The notes beneath the pieces were generated by a model. It was not told the origin of the DNA, searched no databases, and was given only the letters and a program-made list of their open reading frames with translations. 45,665 bases of DNA from JBFXAN01 sp050184225 (GTDB lineage: Bacteria; Chloroflexota; Dehalococcoidia; CAUJGQ01): assembly GCA_050184225.1 (NCBI GenBank), contig JBFXAN010000039.1, positions 1 to 45,665 on the forward strand. Direction: 5' to 3'. This document shows, piece after piece, positions 31,339-39,157 of this stretch. The position numbers and the translations under genes are program-made. How positions within the stretch are numbered: position 1 is the first letter of the stretch; every line of letters begins with the position of its first letter.

Positions 31339-32430
31339 TTAGATGGTGATGCCGGCCAGCGTCTCCCGAGCTTCCGCCACCATCGCCCCGATCGTCTCTG
31401 CCACACTGCGCTCCTCGGCGATCAGGCCGATCCCCTGGCCGGCCGCCGATCCCCAGAGCGCCTCAACCCGGTGGTCCTGGATCGCGGTCAAGGTGTCGCC
31501 GACGAGGATATCGTGATACGGCATCGGCAGCGGGTTGGGGGTGCCGGGATCGTCCCAGAGCTGCGTCCAGGCGGTGCGGATCTGGCGGTTGGGCTTCCCG
31601 CTGATCGCGCGGGTGCGGACCGTGTCCTCCGCCGCCGCGGCGAGCAACTTGGCCTTGATCACCGGATCGATGTGGGACTCGACCGAGGTCAGCCAGAGCG
31701 TGCCGCTCCAGACGCCAACCGCACCGAGACAGAGGGCGGCGGCGAGATGACGGCCGCTGACAACGCCGCCCGCCGCGAGCACCGGCACCGGCGCCGCCGC
31801 CGCCGCAACCTGCGGCACGAGCGAGAACGTGCCGATCTCGCCGGTATGCGCCCCCGCGTCGTACCCCTGAGCGACGATCAGATCGGCCCCGGCGGCGACT
31901 GCGCGGCGGGCGTGCTTGACGCTGCCCACGAGCGAGGCGACGCGCATCCCCCGCGCCTTCGCCTCAGTCACAACCTCGGCGGGACTGCCCAGGCCACAGG
32001 CCAGCAGCGGCGGGGCGGCCTCCAGTACGACATCGATCTGGCGTTGCGCCACTTCGGACGAGCGGACGAAGCGGGAGCGGGCACCCGCGCGTTGCGGCGG
32101 GGGGATGGCGTAGTCGCTCTTGATCTGGTCGACAAAGGCGCGGTGTTCCGGCGGTAGTTGCGACTCAATCGCGGAACGGTCATTCCGCTCGGGCATGCCG
32201 CTCGGCAGGACGAGGTCGACACCAAACGGCCGGGCGCCGATCCCCTCGCGGATGCGCTCGATGTCCGCACCGATCTCGTCCGGCGTGCGGCGGGTCGCAC
32301 CGTAGACGGGCAGGCAGCCGGCCCGCGCCACCGCCTGGACCACCGCCAGGTCGTGCGTGAACGCTACGATCGGGAATTCGATCCCGAGCAAGTCACAGAG
32401 GCTGGTACGGAGTGGATCATGCACGGTCAT
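31339..32430 (-). CDS. Nitronate monooxygenase-like FMN enzyme
   Basis: The 363-residue FMN TIM-barrel protein is related to nitronate monooxygenase (2-nitropropane dioxygenase). It has LLGIEFPIVAFTHD at the start and AVAAGADLIVAQGYDAGAHTGEIGTFSLVPQ, which carries the family catalytic His. PVLAAGGVVSGRHLAAALCLGAVGVWSGTLWL is the phosphate-binding region. Its role beside CoA-transferases could be oxidation of a nitro- or enone-type substrate. Some relatives act as enoyl reductases, so the name should be read as a fold family. The start codon overlaps the CoA-transferase stop (ATGA). Confidence 0.85.
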   Translation of the reverse strand: MTVHDPLRTSLCDLLGIEFPIVAFTHDLAVVQAVARAGCLPVYGATRRTPDEIGADIERIREGIGARPFGVDLVLPSGMPERNDRSAIESQLPPEHRAFVDQIKSDYAIPPPQRAGARSRFVRSSEVAQRQIDVVLEAAPPLLACGLGSPAEVVTEAKARGMRVASLVGSVKHARRAVAAGADLIVAQGYDAGAHTGEIGTFSLVPQVAAAAAPVPVLAAGGVVSGRHLAAALCLGAVGVWSGTLWLTSVESHIDPVIKAKLLAAAAEDTVRTRAISGKPNRQIRTAWTQLWDDPGTPNPLPMPYHDILVGDTLTAIQDHRVEALWGSAAGQGIGLIAEERSVAETIGAMVAEARETLAGITI

Positions 32431-33821
32431 CGTTCATCTCTCCTGATTGACGCGCCGCTGCCGTCCAGCGCAGCGGCGGCGTTGCGTCGGAGCATGGCCT
32501 CGGCCATGTCTTCTTCGATGTCGATCTCCCGCAACACGTCGCGCGTGTGCTCGCCCAGCCGTGGCGGGGGGCGGCGGGCGGCGAGCGGCGTCCCGCTGAA
32601 TTGCACCGGCGGCGCAACCACGCGCACGGGTCCGAGCGTGGGGTGCGGGAGCGTCACGATCAGGTCATTCGCCGTTACCTGCGGATCGTCGTACATCTCC
32701 TCGGGGAAGCGGACCTCCGCCGCCGGTATCCCGGCCTGGCGGAACCGCGCCAGCCAGCCGGCGGTGCGATCGCCGAGCAAGGCGGCCTGCATTCGGGCCG
32801 TTTGTTCCTCGAAGTATTGATGCGGGTCTTCCGGCCGCCAGCCGGGCGACCGGAGGCGAGGATCGTCCACGCCAAGCACTTCAATCGCGCGGCGTTGCAG
32901 GCTGATCGTCCCCGCCTGCATGGCGATGTAGCCATCTTGTGTTGCGTAGCAGCGTGAGTAGATGTGGGCGCCCGCGCCGGCGGGCCGGCCGCGAGAGCGC
33001 TGGGCAAGCTGTTCGCCGTAGGGAATCCCGTCGCGCCGAGCGCCGGCCAGCCACTCGACGAACGGTGGCCGCCAGGTGTCGAGCCGGGGGATATCCGTGA
33101 GAATGTTGTTCTGCGCCACGAGCGCCCCCGCCAGGAGCGAGGTGCGCACCAGTTGACCCTGACCGGTGACGGCGCGGGTATAGAGCGCCGTGCTGACACC
33201 CCAGGCGAGCAGCAACGCGGTGGTGTAATCGACGAGCGGCAGCGTCGCCGAAGCGGGGAGGCCGTCGTCCATGCCGTGGAGCGCCGCCGCCAGGCCGGAG
33301 CGCGGCTGGACGATGTGATCCATCCCCGGCAGCCCGGCGTCGGGTCCGGCCAATCCGAAGGCGGAGACATCGGCGTAGATCAGGCGGGGGTTGGCGGTGT
33401 GCATCGCCTCCCAGCCGGCGCCGAACTCGCCGGCCTGCCCCGGCCGCAGGTTGAGCAGGGCGATATCCGCCCCGGCGATCAGGCGTCGGAGCACCCGGCA
33501 GGCATCCTGGTCGTGCAGGTCGAGGGCGATGCTGCGCTTGCCCCGGTTCTTGTTGAGAAACTGCCGCCCCTCCCCCGGCGCCACCGGGCTGTTCACTCGT
33601 GACTCATCCCCTTGCAGCGGCTCCACCTTGATCACATCGGCGCCACCATCGGCAAAGAGCTGTCCGCAGTAGGGCACGGCGATGAACCGGCCGACCTCGA
33701 CGATCCGCAGGTCCGCGAATGGCCCCATGGATGCCTGATCGGGGCGGGCGATGGCGGACTGCATGAACGGGTCGCGGGCTTCGCCGCCGGTCTGATCGGC
33801 GTGCGGTGTCTTGTTTGGCAT
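32427..33821 (-). CDS. CaiB/BaiF-family CoA-transferase
   Basis: The 464-residue type III CoA-transferase has an N-terminal extension of about 31 residues before GPFADLRIVEVGRFIAVPYC. Further signatures are LFADGGADVIKVEPLQGDESR, NKNRGKRSIALDL, NLRPGQAGEFGAG and GLPGMDHIVQPRSGL with the likely nucleophilic Asp. ATG 33821 is preceded by GGAGGTGATC on the minus strand; an in-frame ATG at the GPFAD position is an alternative. It lies 43 bases downstream of the ABC permease gene and overlaps the nitronate monooxygenase gene, tying import to CoA activation. Confidence 0.92.
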   Translation of the reverse strand: MPNKTPHADQTGGEARDPFMQSAIARPDQASMGPFADLRIVEVGRFIAVPYCGQLFADGGADVIKVEPLQGDESRVNSPVAPGEGRQFLNKNRGKRSIALDLHDQDACRVLRRLIAGADIALLNLRPGQAGEFGAGWEAMHTANPRLIYADVSAFGLAGPDAGLPGMDHIVQPRSGLAAALHGMDDGLPASATLPLVDYTTALLLAWGVSTALYTRAVTGQGQLVRTSLLAGALVAQNNILTDIPRLDTWRPPFVEWLAGARRDGIPYGEQLAQRSRGRPAGAGAHIYSRCYATQDGYIAMQAGTISLQRRAIEVLGVDDPRLRSPGWRPEDPHQYFEEQTARMQAALLGDRTAGWLARFRQAGIPAAEVRFPEEMYDDPQVTANDLIVTLPHPTLGPVRVVAPPVQFSGTPLAARRPPPRLGEHTRDVLREIDIEEDMAEAMLRRNAAAALDGSGASIRRDER

Positions 33822-33864
33822 CACCAGACGATCACCTCCACTCAATCCTCCGTCGCTCTCGTGC

Positions 33865-34770
33865 CTACCGCCGCACCCGATGCGGGTCCAAGCTCTCGTT
33901 GACGGCGTCGGCCAGCAGGTTGAGGCCGACAAGGAACAGCGCCAGCGCCGCGCCCGGAAAGAGGAAATAGTAGGGATGGTCCAGCCGCGCGCGGGCGCCA
34001 TTGATCAAGCCGCCGAGGGACGGCTGGGGTGGCTCCGTGCCCAGCCCTAGATATCCGAGGCTCGACTCGATCAGGACCGCTGCCGCCATCGAGAGGGCGG
34101 CCTGGACGAGCAGGGGCGGCAGCGCGTTCACGGCGATGTGGCGGAACATGATCCGCCCCTGCCCCGCTCCCAAGACTCGGGCCGCCGTGACATAGTCTCG
34201 ATTGCTTTCCCCGAGCATGCCCGCCCGTCCGAGCCTGGCGAACCGCGGCATGGCCGCGATCCCGAGCGCCAGCGCCACGTTCTCGATGCCGGAGCCAAGC
34301 GCCGCGATGATCGCGATCGCCAGCAGCAAACCGGGAAAGGCGAGCAGCGTATCGATCAACCGCATGATTATGGTGTCCGCCAGGCCGCCGGCGTAGCCGG
34401 CGACGAAGCCGAAGACGACGCCGGCGGCGCCGCCGACGCCCACCGCAACGACGCTGACGAGCAGTGAGGCCCGCAGCCCGTAGAGCACCCGGCTGAACAG
34501 ATCCCGGCTGAACTCATCGGTACCGAACCAGAACTGTGTCGACGGCGATTCCAGCCGGTGCCCGCGGATCTGCTCGATCGGATCGTGGGTCGCCAGGAGC
34601 GGCGCTCCCAGACCGGCGCCGATCAGGACCAGCACGATCACGAGTCCGATGACACCCATCGGATTGCGGACGACGTCGCGCAGCGTCCGCCACAAGAGCG
34701 ACTCGTTGTTCCATGTGCGACGACGGTTCAGCGCCGTCTGGTCGGAGGCCGCGATCTGTTGTGCCATCAT
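33865..34770 (-). CDS. ABC transporter permease, DppC/OppC type
   Basis: The 301-residue inner-membrane permease belongs to the peptide/nickel-type importer family. It has an N-terminal helix (MGVIGLVIVLVLIGAGLG), HPGTDEFSRDL-type motif FWFGTDEFSRDLFSRVL, and five further helices. The EAA loop that contacts the ATPase reads YVTAARVLGAGQGRIMFRHI. The C-terminus has LLADAVNESLDPHRVRR. It overlaps the DppB-type gene by four bases. No ATP-binding subunit gene is found nearby, so it must borrow one encoded elsewhere. The substrate is not necessarily a peptide. Confidence 0.93.
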   Translation of the reverse strand: MMAQQIAASDQTALNRRRTWNNESLLWRTLRDVVRNPMGVIGLVIVLVLIGAGLGAPLLATHDPIEQIRGHRLESPSTQFWFGTDEFSRDLFSRVLYGLRASLLVSVVAVGVGGAAGVVFGFVAGYAGGLADTIIMRLIDTLLAFPGLLLAIAIIAALGSGIENVALALGIAAMPRFARLGRAGMLGESNRDYVTAARVLGAGQGRIMFRHIAVNALPPLLVQAALSMAAAVLIESSLGYLGLGTEPPQPSLGGLINGARARLDHPYYFLFPGAALALFLVGLNLLADAVNESLDPHRVRR

Positions 34771-35711
34771 CGATACCGAATGCGCGGGTCAACCGCGCCA
34801 TAGAGCAGGTCCGCCAGCAGGTTCGCCGCGATGAAGACCCCGACGAGCACGAGCAGCGCGCCCTGCACGGCAGGATAGTCGCGCGCCTGGATCGAGCTGA
34901 CCACCAGCCGGCCGATGCCGGGTCGGGAGAACACGTTCTCGATCACCACCGATCCGGCGAGCAGGCCGGCGAGCTGGAGCGCGATCACCGTGACCACCGG
35001 CAACATGCCGTTGCGTAGCGCGTGCCGGACGATCACCGATCGCTCGCGCAGGCCCTTCGCCCGCCCGGTGCGGATGTAATCCTGATGCATCACCTGGGCA
35101 ACCGCCGTCCGGACGAAGCGGGCCAGCACCGCCGCCCCGGTGATCCCCAGGACAAAGGCCGGCAGGATCAGGTAGCGGATCGATTCGAGCGGGTCGGAGG
35201 TAAACGCCACGCGGCCGCCGATCGGCAGCCAGCCGAGCCGGAAGCCGACCAGATAGAGGAGCACGAGGCCCAGGACGAAGTGGGGCACGGCGATGCCGAT
35301 CACGGAGAAGCCGGAGAGTCCCCAGTCCCAGGCCGAGCGCAGGTGCACACCGGCGAGCACGCCGAGTGGAATGCCGACGGAAAGCTCGATCAGGAAGGCG
35401 GCGATCGTCAATTCGAGCGTCGGCCCCATCGCATCGCCGATCATCGTGCGCACCGGCCGGCTGGCGCGGAAGGACGTGCCCAGGTCGCCGCTGAGGGCGT
35501 CCCCGATCCAGCTGACGTACTGCTGCGCGACCGGCCGGTCCAATCCCAATCGCTCGCGAACGGCCTGGACATCCTCGTCCCGCGCATCTTCCCCGGCGAT
35601 GTTGACCGCCGGATCCCCCGGGACAATCTGAAGGATGGCGAACACGAAGATGCTCGCCAGGATCACAACGGGCACCGCTTCGAGTAATCGCCGGGCGACG
35701 TACGCTGCCAT
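34767..35711 (-). CDS. ABC transporter permease, DppB/OppB type
   Basis: The 314-residue permease starts with the typical AYVARRLLEAVPVVILASIFVF helix and has VPGDPA, a periplasmic segment (RLGLDRPVAQQYVSWIGDALSGDLGTSF) and the EAA loop YIRTGRAKGLRERSVIVRHALRNG. It ends DLLYGAVDPRIRYR. These are hallmark features of the DppB family. It follows the solute-binding protein gene by 15 bases and overlaps the DppC-type gene by 4 bases. Confidence 0.94.
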   Translation of the reverse strand: MAAYVARRLLEAVPVVILASIFVFAILQIVPGDPAVNIAGEDARDEDVQAVRERLGLDRPVAQQYVSWIGDALSGDLGTSFRASRPVRTMIGDAMGPTLELTIAAFLIELSVGIPLGVLAGVHLRSAWDWGLSGFSVIGIAVPHFVLGLVLLYLVGFRLGWLPIGGRVAFTSDPLESIRYLILPAFVLGITGAAVLARFVRTAVAQVMHQDYIRTGRAKGLRERSVIVRHALRNGMLPVVTVIALQLAGLLAGSVVIENVFSRPGIGRLVVSSIQARDYPAVQGALLVLVGVFIAANLLADLLYGAVDPRIRYR

Positions 35712-35726
35712 CAGGCCGACCTCACT

Positions 35727-37322
35727 CTATGCATCGATCCAGATTTCCGAGAACGGCGGGCGCTCCATCGCGCCCTTGGCCGGGGCGATCACCTGCTTCC
35801 GCATCGCGAAGAAGGCCGTATTCGGGGCGAGCGGCGCCATCCATGGGTCGTCGACGAGGTAGAGCTTGTTCCATTGGTGAAACAGCTCCTTGCCCTGCGG
35901 CGAGCGCGGGTTCGCCTCCGTGATCTTGGCGAGCAGTTCCCGATAGGCCGGCGTGTCGTAGTGGGAAGGATTGGGGATGCGCACCGGCTGGGCGAACTCG
36001 AAGAACGTCGCCGGATGCATGTTGTCGGAGAAGCCGAACGGCGCGACGAACATCGCCTCAACCTTGCGCGAGCGAAATCGCTCCAGATAGGCGGCGTACT
36101 CGCTGAGGTTGAGCTGGGCGTTGACGCCGATCGCCTTCCAGGCGTCCTGCACGTATTGGGCGATGTCCTCGCGTCCCTGGCCGATGTCCATCGGGATCGT
36201 GATGCCCTCGGCACCGGCCTGCTTGAGCAGCGATTTGGCCTGGTCGGGGTCGTAGGTGAGCAGCGCCTCATCCTCCGGCAGGTAGGCGGGTGACTCCTTC
36301 GGCCAGGGCAGCATCTGCGGCTCGATCACGCCCTCGCCCCATTCCTCGGCGATGCGCCGGCGATCGATCGCGAAGGTGAGGGCGCGGCGCACGCGCGGGT
36401 CGCTCATCGCGGGGAACGAGGTCACCAGCCCCGCGTACCAGGAACCGCCGACGCCGCCATCCTCGATCGTGATGTCCTTGACATCCTTGAGCCGCTTCAC
36501 CATCGCGTAGGAGGCCTGGTTGGTGTGCATCAGCTCGCCGCTCTGCAGCGCGAGCGCGCGGGACTCGTCGTCGGCGTAGATCCGGCCCTGGATCTTGTCG
36601 AGGTAGGGCTTGCCGCTGTCCCAGTAGTTGGGATTGCGCTCCAGTTCGTAGCCCTGATTGGGGGTGAAGGAGACGAACTTGAACGGTCCGGCGCCGTTGA
36701 GCACCTTCATCTGCGGTTGCTGGTCGAGCGTGTCCTTGTCCACGATCGGCAGGAGGGCAAAGTAGTCCTCCATGAACGGCCGCGGCGCGGCAAAGGTGAT
36801 GTCCAGCGTCTGCGGGTCGGCGACCGTGATCTCGGTGATCAGCCTGCCGGGGTTCTTTAACTGACTGTTGATCTTGTCAGCCCGGAACGCCTCGATCGAG
36901 AAGCGGACATCCTCGGCGGTAAGCGGCCGGCCGTTGTGGAAGGTCAGCCCCGGCCGCAGCTTGACGTGGACGCCGGTGAAGTCCGGCTTCATCTCGAACT
37001 GCTCGGCGAGCATCATCCGCGGGCGATTGTCCACACCCTGGATGATGAGGTTGTCCCAGATCGCCCAGCGCAGGTACATATTCGTCGCGTTAAACGCATA
37101 GATGAGGGCGTCCGTGGCCGGTTCACCGGAATCGACGACGAGCGTACCGCCCTTCTTGGGCGAGTTGACGGCGGGATCGGCGCCGGCCGCTCCTGCGCTG
37201 TCGCTTCCCGAACCACTCTCCGTGTCGTCACCGCCGCAACCGGCGAGCGTCAGCGCGGCGGCCCCCGCCAGTGCCCCACCGCCGATCAGCAGCGCCCGCC
37301 GACCAAGTGCCGTTCCGTTCAT
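35727..37322 (-). CDS. ABC transporter solute-binding lipoprotein (family 5)
   Basis: The 531-residue solute-binding protein delivers the substrate to the permeases encoded next. A lipoprotein signal is visible: an RR pair (Arg8-Arg9), a hydrophobic stretch and lipobox LAGC with Cys29. The twin Arg may allow Tat export. The family 5 signature region includes LAEQFEMKPDFTGVHVKLRPG and TFHNGRPLTAEDVRFSIEAF. ATG 37322 is preferred because GGAGGGG lies 7 bases upstream; the frame is open beyond it. Its C-terminal 85 residues closely resemble the truncated copy at 38502-38904, showing a past duplication. It begins 52 bases after the LacI gene stop. Confidence 0.93.
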   Translation of the reverse strand: MNGTALGRRALLIGGGALAGAAALTLAGCGGDDTESGSGSDSAGAAGADPAVNSPKKGGTLVVDSGEPATDALIYAFNATNMYLRWAIWDNLIIQGVDNRPRMMLAEQFEMKPDFTGVHVKLRPGLTFHNGRPLTAEDVRFSIEAFRADKINSQLKNPGRLITEITVADPQTLDITFAAPRPFMEDYFALLPIVDKDTLDQQPQMKVLNGAGPFKFVSFTPNQGYELERNPNYWDSGKPYLDKIQGRIYADDESRALALQSGELMHTNQASYAMVKRLKDVKDITIEDGGVGGSWYAGLVTSFPAMSDPRVRRALTFAIDRRRIAEEWGEGVIEPQMLPWPKESPAYLPEDEALLTYDPDQAKSLLKQAGAEGITIPMDIGQGREDIAQYVQDAWKAIGVNAQLNLSEYAAYLERFRSRKVEAMFVAPFGFSDNMHPATFFEFAQPVRIPNPSHYDTPAYRELLAKITEANPRSPQGKELFHQWNKLYLVDDPWMAPLAPNTAFFAMRKQVIAPAKGAMERPPFSEIWIDA

Positions 37323-37374
37323 GATGTTCCCCTCCATCTGATTCCCTGCCGTCAGCCAGACACCCGGCCCTCGA

Positions 37375-38403
37375 TCATCCTCGCCGCGCACCCGGCGCCG
37401 GAGCGCACGAATCTCGCATGACAAGCTCCGCCCGCTGGAAGAGCGAGCGATCGGTCGCGGCATCCGCGCCGACGGCAAAGAGCAACTCCGCCGCCCGGCG
37501 GCCGTACTCGATGTAGTCCATCCGGATCACCGAAATCGGCGGCTGATGCACCTCGGTCCAGCGGGAGTCGCCGTACGCGATCAGCGAGAGATCGTCAGGT
37601 ATGCGCAGACCGACGCGCTGGACGGCGAGCAGGCAGTCGGCAAGAAAGGGGTGGGCGCCGACGACGAGCGCCGTTGGCCGGTCCGCTCGGCTCAGCAGCG
37701 CGACGGTGCTGGCGTACACCTCGTTGATCGTGAGCGGGGTGACGATCAGCGATTCGTCGACCGGCGTACCAGCGAGGGCGTGCGCCTGCCGGTACGCCGC
37801 GATGCGGGCGTGCGGGCTGGTCACCGGGCCACTGGCCGGCGCCCTGAAGCGATGCATCACCAGCCCGATGCGGCGGTGGCCGAGGTCGAGCAGCGACTGG
37901 AAGGCGGCGACGGACGCGTCTTGCTCATCGACGATCAGCTCGGCGAAACCGGTCCCCGGCGCGCGCCGGCTGATGATCACGAGCGGGATGCCTCCCTCGA
38001 TCAGTGGGGCAAGCTCCTGCTGGTGGTCGCCGACCGCGTTGATGATCACGCCATCCACCCGGCGCTCGGCGAGGCTCTCGACGTGCGCGCGCTGGATGCG
38101 GAGGGAACCCCGTGAATCGCAGAGAAAGAGGTTGACGTGCCGGTGACGGGCGACCGACTCGATGCCGTGGATCATCTCTGTGAAAACCGGGTTGGGCAGG
38201 TCGGTGATCACGGCGGCGATCGTCTCGGTGCGGGTACGACGCAAACTGCGGGCGGCGGCGTTCGGCCGGTAGCCGAGCTGTTGCACCGCTTCCTCGACCT
38301 GGCGGCGGAGCGCGGGATGCACCGTCGGGTCGCCGTTCACCACCCGGGAAACTGTGCTGATCGAAACGCTGGCCGCGTGGGCGACATCGTGAATCGTCGT
38401 CAT
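37375..38403 (-). CDS. LacI-family transcriptional regulator
   Basis: The 342-residue repressor has a complete N-terminal helix-turn-helix (TTIHDVAHAASVSISTVSRVVNG), a hinge (YRPNAAARSLRRTRTETIAAV) and a sugar-binding-like effector domain (ERRVDGVIINAVG, LDLGHRRIGLV, DDLSLIAYGDSRW). The start ATG 38403 is fixed by the helix-turn-helix. Two imperfect palindromes lie 12-41 bases upstream and are good operator candidates. Only 52 bases separate its stop from the solute-binding protein gene, so it probably controls itself together with the downstream transport and catabolic genes. Confidence 0.93.
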   Translation of the reverse strand: MTTIHDVAHAASVSISTVSRVVNGDPTVHPALRRQVEEAVQQLGYRPNAAARSLRRTRTETIAAVITDLPNPVFTEMIHGIESVARHRHVNLFLCDSRGSLRIQRAHVESLAERRVDGVIINAVGDHQQELAPLIEGGIPLVIISRRAPGTGFAELIVDEQDASVAAFQSLLDLGHRRIGLVMHRFRAPASGPVTSPHARIAAYRQAHALAGTPVDESLIVTPLTINEVYASTVALLSRADRPTALVVGAHPFLADCLLAVQRVGLRIPDDLSLIAYGDSRWTEVHQPPISVIRMDYIEYGRRAAELLFAVGADAATDRSLFQRAELVMRDSCAPAPGARRG

Positions 38404-38414
38404 CAGAGCCTTGA

Positions 38415-38444
38415 AGAAACCTTTTCTTTGAGAGAACGTTTTCT
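38415..38444. promoter_or_regulatory. Candidate LacI operators (two imperfect palindromes)
   Basis: AGAAACCTTTTCT (38415-38427) and AGAACGTTTTCT (38433-38444) both have the form AGAA-N4/5-TTCT, with their centres about 17.5 bases apart. They lie just ahead of the LacI gene start and are AT-rich islands in GC-rich DNA. The central CG in the second site is typical of LacI-family operators. Autoregulation is the likely role. Confidence 0.6.
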
Positions 38445-38501
38445 GATGTCCCGCAGCGTACATGCCCCGGCCGCGGCCGTCAACCCATTGCCGGGCCGGG
38501 T

Positions 38502-38904
38502 TCATGCATCGATCCACCACTCCGCGATCGGCGGCCCGGACATCGCGCCCTGCGACGGCGCGATCACGTTCTGTCGCATCAGGTCGAACGTCACGCTCGG
38601 CGCCAGCGGGATCAACCACGGGTCATCGAGGAGGTAGAGCCGGTTCCATTCCTGCAACACCTCCTTGCCGCTCGCCGAGCGGGGATCGGTCTCGTAGATC
38701 CGATTGAGCAGCTTCTGCTCGGCATCGCCCTCAAAGTAGGAGGGGTTGGGAACGCGCACCGCCTGGGAGAACTCGAAGAACGTCGCCGTGTCCAGCGGGA
38801 AGGCGGCGCCCTCCGCGCCCGCCTCCTTGAGCAGCGCCCGCGCACACTCCGGGTCGTACGAGATCAGCGCCTCGTCCTCGGGAATGGGGGCGGGCGACTC
38901 CTTG
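38502..38904 (-). pseudogene. Truncated second solute-binding protein (family 5), C-terminal part
   Basis: Read on the minus strand, the frame starts abruptly at about 38904 with KESPAPIPEDEALISYDPE. It jumps in frame from GAEGAAFPLD to TATFFEFSQAVRVPNPS and ends EWWIDA-stop. Compared with the intact protein at 35727-37322, the first ~355 residues are missing, and an internal stretch of about 50 residues is deleted. The last ~85 residues align without gaps of note. It has no start codon or signal peptide and cannot be functional. The junction at about 38904 joins it to an oppositely oriented dioxygenase fragment. Confidence 0.85.
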
Positions 38905-39146
38905 CATGACCTCTGCGAGCAACACGGGATCGAGGGGCTCAGCCGTCTGGGCCGTCATCCCAACGACCGGATGGTGTCCTTCTATATCCCGACGCTCTCC
39001 GGATGGGGCGTTGAATGGGGCTGGGGCGCGCGTACGGTCGACGCCGCGACCTGGCAGGTGCAGACCATACGCGCATGAGTAATTGGGGACACCAGCGACC
39101 GGGCCGACCACAGCCGGCGCGTGAGCCGGCGGCGGCGGGGGATTGA
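38902..39146 (+). pseudogene. Truncated, frameshifted extradiol dioxygenase (VOC fold), C-terminal part
   Basis: The plus-strand sequence reads LHDLCEQHGIE, RLGRHPNDRMVSFYIPTLSG and VEWGWGARTVDAATWQVQT, then stops at TGA 39076-39078. In the next frame, MSNWGHQRPGRPQPARE continues to a stop at 39144-39146. HPND-MVSFYI-PSG-VEWGWG followed by WGH is the C-terminal pattern of BphC-type extradiol ring-cleavage dioxygenases. So about the last 80 residues of such an enzyme remain, split by a one-base frameshift. Its 5' part is lost at the same junction that truncates the solute-binding protein. Confidence 0.7.
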
Positions 39147-39157
39147 CGCGCCGGTCG

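Noticed and set aside
38746..39078. Plus-strand frame read as one 110-residue protein
   Set aside because: Its first half is antisense to the solute-binding protein remnant; only the part after about 38902 is dioxygenase-like.
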